A DNA stretch of 8,023 nucleotides from an uncultured Bacilli bacterium (GTDB taxonomy: Bacteria; Bacillota_I; Bacilli_A; RF39; UBA660), in the NCBI GenBank assembly GCA_944363805.1, contig CALVVH010000051.1, forward strand, positions 1 through 8,023. Direction: 5' to 3'. Below, piece after piece: positions 5,128 to 8,023 of this stretch. The first letter of the stretch is position 1, and every line of letters starts with the position of its first letter. A program made the translations under genes and the position numbers. Under the pieces are notes generated by a model that saw only the letters and a list, made by a program, of their open reading frames with translations, was not told the DNA's origin and ran no database searches.

Positions 5128-6372
5128 ATGAATTTTGTTAATGCAATAAAATATGTAACCATTAAAATATTTAGAAATCATAAAAATTTTTATTTTATGT
5201 TAGTTATAGGAATTTTTTCTTTAATATTATTAATGATTTTTACATATCAAAAGTATGTGATAGATATAAATGAAAAGTATTTTAATACTCAGTTGTTTTA
5301 CCGAGAAATTTCAGTAATGCCTTCAGATATTACAAGCGATGTTGATGCTTTGTTTTATGAACCCATTCGAAACATCCCTCATGTTTTAGATATATATGAT
5401 TCGAGATATAGTATTTTTTATACAGAATCTTCAACTTTTAAAAAAGAAATATATGATGGAACCATTACTTTAAAATATGGTAGTAATGCAACATTTCCTA
5501 AAATTGTTTATGGTGATACATTTGAAAGTGATGCTACAGGAGTGGCAATATGTTCAAAAAATTTTTATCCTTCAAGTTATAATGCAAAAGATATTATTGG
5601 TAGTAATGATATTTTTTTAGATGGCGAGGAATTAATTGGTAAAACATTTAAAACGGAAAGTAAAATATATAAAAGAATAGATGGAGATGTTGTTGAAAAT
5701 GGAAAGTATTTAAAAGAATTTAAAATAATTGGAGTCTTTGATAATACTGTTTCTATGGATACTCCTAGTACTTGTTATGTAAGTGGTAGTGATATCGAAG
5801 ATATATATCAGCATACAATGTTGGAAGTAAATTCTAATGTATACTTTCCTTATACGGTTTTGGTTGATGATAAAGATAATCTTGGAGAAGTGGGAAATTC
5901 CATAAATAATATGGGATATCAAGCAGATGTAACTACAATGATAGATACTGAATATATTTCTAAATTAAAGATAATCAGTATAGTAATAATCATAATTACG
6001 ATAATATCTATAGTTAGTGCTATGCTTGTTTATTTAAAGAAAAATAATTTAGATGATACAAAGGAAATTGGTTTATTAAAGGCTATTGGTTATAAGAAGA
6101 AATCTATTATTAAAATTAATATGTTAAAAGTAATAGAAATGATTTTTATTTCTTATTTGTTAAGTATATTTATATTTGAAATAATTTTTCTCTTAATTGA
6201 ATTGTTGTTTAAGAATTATTTTTTATATTATGGTTACAGTCTCAATCATCTAATTGATGCTTATGTTTATACGTTTTGTATTATAGCAATTTTACCAATT
6301 ATCATTAATTTTATATTTATCGTAAGACAAACTAAGGAAAAAACGATTGCTTTAATTAAAGAGGTAGTATGA
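5128..6372 (+). CDS. FtsX-family (MacB-like) ABC permease 1
   Basis: This 414-aa protein has one N-terminal membrane helix (about 21-40, FMLVIGIFSLILLMIF), an extracytoplasmic domain of about 240 residues in the place of the MacB periplasmic core domain, and three C-terminal helices (about 280-303, 336-362, 379-400). This 1+3 layout defines FtsX/MacB permeases. The stretch KEIGLLKAIGYKKKSI between helices 2 and 3 is the family's cytoplasmic coupling motif, which contacts the ATPase. ATG at 5128 is preferred, with GGTGAG just upstream inside the ATPase stop region; a GTG at 5116 in frame would overlap the ATPase end. Its TGA overlaps the ATG of permease 2 (ATGA), so the two are translationally coupled and probably form a heterodimer. 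The substrate is unknown; antimicrobial-peptide resistance, lipoprotein handling or mechanotransmission are typical of the family. Confidence 0.88.
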   Translation: MNFVNAIKYVTIKIFRNHKNFYFMLVIGIFSLILLMIFTYQKYVIDINEKYFNTQLFYREISVMPSDITSDVDALFYEPIRNIPHVLDIYDSRYSIFYTESSTFKKEIYDGTITLKYGSNATFPKIVYGDTFESDATGVAICSKNFYPSSYNAKDIIGSNDIFLDGEELIGKTFKTESKIYKRIDGDVVENGKYLKEFKIIGVFDNTVSMDTPSTCYVSGSDIEDIYQHTMLEVNSNVYFPYTVLVDDKDNLGEVGNSINNMGYQADVTTMIDTEYISKLKIISIVIIIITIISIVSAMLVYLKKNNLDDTKEIGLLKAIGYKKKSIIKINMLKVIEMIFISYLLSIFIFEIIFLLIELLFKNYFLYYGYSLNHLIDAYVYTFCIIAILPIIINFIFIVRQTKEKTIALIKEVV

Positions 6373-7379
6373 TTTTAAAAAGTTTTTATAGAAAAAAGTC
6401 TACATGTGTATACTTAGTAATCATCACGTTATTATTTCTCGTATTATCTGCGATGTTAATAATAAATAGGTATTTAGAAGAGATAAAAAATAATTACTAT
6501 TTAGATAGTAATTTGGTTTTAATAGAAAGTAGTGTAGATTACAAAAATTTACTTGAAAATTATAACGACATTATAAATATTGAAAGATGTATTTTGTTTA
6601 GTTATACTGATGATTTAATTAAGCAAAGTTACATCAATGATCTAAATATTAATAATAAAGTAATTGTCTATCCGGATGCTGATTTAGAAAATGATGAAAT
6701 AATATTAGGGTTAATGTCTTATTATTATGAATTTATTAAAAGTAATATAGATGGTATATTAAATGAAAGTATTAAAGTAAATTTTGAAGGGGAAGAATTA
6801 AATTTGGATTTAGTTGATGTAATAGATAATAAGAGAAAAAGCAATATTTATATAGCAAAGAAACTATTTGAAGAATTGGCTGTTAATAATTATTTTTATA
6901 CATTCAACATAATGACTGAAAATAAAGAAAAAGAAGTTAGGAAATATTTGAATGAAAATATTGATGGTGAAGTATATTATTTAAAATATGAACTTGCTGA
7001 TGATTATGTATTTAATGAGAAGATAAATAATTACATTGCTATTTCTAAAGTATTAACTCTGGTATTATGTGGTGGATTATTGCTGATACTAATAATAATT
7101 AATAAAAATATCATTGCTGATGTAGATAAAAACATAATGTTGGAATATAAATTGGGAGTAAGATCGATAGATATAAAGAAAAATGTTATGAAAAGGTTGA
7201 TTAGTTTGCATGGAATAAGTTTTATGATTAGCATTATTGTTGTACTTATAATTTGTAATATTAATATCAGCAAAAATTATATTCTTATGATGATTTTGAT
7301 ATTTGGAGTTATTTTGATTGTGGATTTAATAATGAGTTTAGTTATAAATTTAAATAGAATATTAAGAAAAAATAAATAG
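6369..7379 (+). CDS. FtsX-family-like ABC permease 2 (shorter, diverged partner)
   Basis: This 336-aa protein keeps the 1+3 membrane layout of permease 1 (helices at about 13-33, 222-245, 277-300 and 304-328), but its extracytoplasmic domain is shorter at about 190 residues. Between helices 2 and 3, EYKLGVRSIDIKKNVMKRL lines up with the LKAIGYKKKSI coupling segment of permease 1, supporting a paralogous partner. The sequence is very AT-rich and diverged from textbook FtsX proteins, so recognition rests largely on topology and operon context. The start overlaps the preceding stop as ATGA, with AGAGG at 6360-6364 as ribosome site. No convincing terminator hairpin follows the TAG at 7377-7379. 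Confidence 0.78.
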   Translation: MILKSFYRKKSTCVYLVIITLLFLVLSAMLIINRYLEEIKNNYYLDSNLVLIESSVDYKNLLENYNDIINIERCILFSYTDDLIKQSYINDLNINNKVIVYPDADLENDEIILGLMSYYYEFIKSNIDGILNESIKVNFEGEELNLDLVDVIDNKRKSNIYIAKKLFEELAVNNYFYTFNIMTENKEKEVRKYLNENIDGEVYYLKYELADDYVFNEKINNYIAISKVLTLVLCGGLLLILIIINKNIIADVDKNIMLEYKLGVRSIDIKKNVMKRLISLHGISFMISIIVVLIICNINISKNYILMMILIFGVILIVDLIMSLVINLNRILRKNK

Positions 7380-7425
7380 TAAAGTTTCTTGTTGTGTCAA
7401 ATTTAGTAAACTGCATGTAAATGTA

Positions 7426-7455
7426 TTGACTATAGAAAAAATAATGAACTATAAT
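7426..7455 (+). promoter_or_regulatory. Promoter of the FIST-domain gene
   Basis: TTGACT (-35, 7426-7431), an 18-base spacer, and a perfect TATAAT (-10, 7450-7455). The start near 7462 gives a leader of about 50 bases. Bases 7380-7425 contain no feature I can name. Confidence 0.75.
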
Positions 7456-7462
7456 TAATTTA

Positions 7463-7502
7463 GGCTAGAAAGCTAGCAACCTGATATGGGTTTTAAGGAG
7501 GG
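7463..7502 (+). other. Short structured 5' leader of the FIST gene
   Basis: Two small hairpins lie in the predicted leader: GCTAG (7464-7468) with CTAGC (7473-7477) around AAAG, and AACC (7478-7481) with GGTT (7489-7492). They stand just before a very strong ribosome site AAGGAGGG (7495-7502). The structure does not match any riboswitch class I can recall. It may be only a stabilising leader. Confidence 0.35.
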
Positions 7503-7511
7503 AGAAAATTA

Positions 7512-8023
7512 ATGTTAAAAACCAAAGTTGGTTATAGTGAAAATGTTGATGCATTTAAGTCTGGTGTTGAAACTGCAACTATGGCAAACGTTGTGGAAAA
7601 TCCTCAAGTTGGATTGTTCTTTACAAGTTGTGTTCAAGACCAAACTGAATTAATGAAAGGTGCTAAAAGCGTGCTTGGTGATGTACCAATTATCGGATGT
7701 ACTTCATCAGCTGCACTTTGTACGCAAGATGGATATCTAAATAAAGAAACTGGATATTCAGGAATGATGTTGTTCGGCGGAGATGTGGAAGTTGTTACTG
7801 CTGGAAGTAAGAAAACAGACGAAACGCCAAGAGAAATTGGACAACGTATTGCTAAAGAAGCTATTTCAAAAAGAGAAGGCGATGATAAAGAACCAGATTT
7901 CTTCTTTATGAGTGCAAGTCCTGCAAATGAAGAAGAATATCTAAAAGGTATTCAAGATGTTATTGGAAATATTCCAGTATTTGGAGGTTCTGCTGCTGAT
8001 AATACAGTTGAAGGTAAATGGAG
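7512..8023 (+). CDS. FIST N-terminal-domain sensory protein; 3' end outside window
   Basis: The first 170 codons are visible, starting MLKTKVGYSENVDAF with AAGGAGGG nine bases upstream. The FIST_N pattern is clear: VGLFFTSCVQD (33-43), the turn PIIGCTSSAALC (59-70), GYSGMMLFGGDVEVV, FFFMSASP (130-137) and IPVFGGSAADN (154-164). FIST proteins are predicted small-ligand sensors (possibly amino acids) found alone or joined to signalling output domains; the C-terminal half (FIST_C or an output domain) lies beyond the window. There is no signal peptide, so the protein is cytoplasmic. Codons here use visibly more G and C than the ABC permeases upstream, and the promoter and ribosome site are both strong, suggesting a well-expressed gene. 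It has its own promoter and is not part of the ABC operon. Confidence 0.9.
   Translation, partial: MLKTKVGYSENVDAFKSGVETATMANVVENPQVGLFFTSCVQDQTELMKGAKSVLGDVPIIGCTSSAALCTQDGYLNKETGYSGMMLFGGDVEVVTAGSKKTDETPREIGQRIAKEAISKREGDDKEPDFFFMSASPANEEEYLKGIQDVIGNIPVFGGSAADNTVEGKW

Noticed and set aside
7463..7502. Known riboswitch (preQ1-I, cyclic-di-GMP, fluoride)
   Set aside because: The length and conserved bases of these classes are not present.

Overview
The window comes from an AT-rich, low-GC Gram-positive-type bacterium. The evidence is strong GGAGG-type ribosome sites, a lipoprotein with no outer-membrane genes nearby, a Firmicute-like LexA, and a GT28 processive glycolipid glucosyltransferase. 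TGA is a true stop (it ends the ABC ATPase and the first permease) and Trp is TGG, so the code is the standard bacterial one and the organism is not a Mycoplasma. An uncultured gut-type Bacilli/RF39-like lineage would fit, but that placement is inference.

Layout: (1) 1-353 is the 3' end of a gene whose C-terminus carries a GC-rich, adenine-poor block of NNY codons inside an otherwise very AT-rich reading frame. This looks like the variable region of a diversity-generating retroelement (DGR) target. No reverse transcriptase or template repeat lies in the window. (2) 362-1268 is an SOS locus: lexA on the minus strand, and a 45-aa single-pass membrane protein divergent from it. Two SOS-like boxes lie in the 120-bp gap, one overlapping the -35 of the lexA promoter and one between the -35 and -10 of the small gene. 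The arrangement matches lexA/yneA of Bacillus, but the small protein has no LysM domain. (3) 1299-2489 is a diacylglycerol glycosyltransferase gene. (4) 2533-2608 is tRNA-Arg(CCT) with encoded CCA and a strong terminator. (5) 2691-3347 encodes a winged-helix protein resembling plasmid/ICE replication-initiator proteins. (6) 3351-7379 is a divergent module: a secreted lipoprotein on minus, and on plus an ABC ATPase plus two FtsX/MacB-type permeases in a tightly packed operon. The 138-bp gap between the arms holds two copies of the same 17-bp palindrome, one in each promoter region. (7) 7426-8023 has a good promoter, a short structured leader and the first 170 codons of a FIST-domain sensory protein.

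The most notable points are the candidate DGR variable region, the probable SOS-induced micro-membrane protein (candidate division inhibitor), and the twin-operator control region of the lipoprotein/ABC module. No gene-free stretch exceeds 300 bases.
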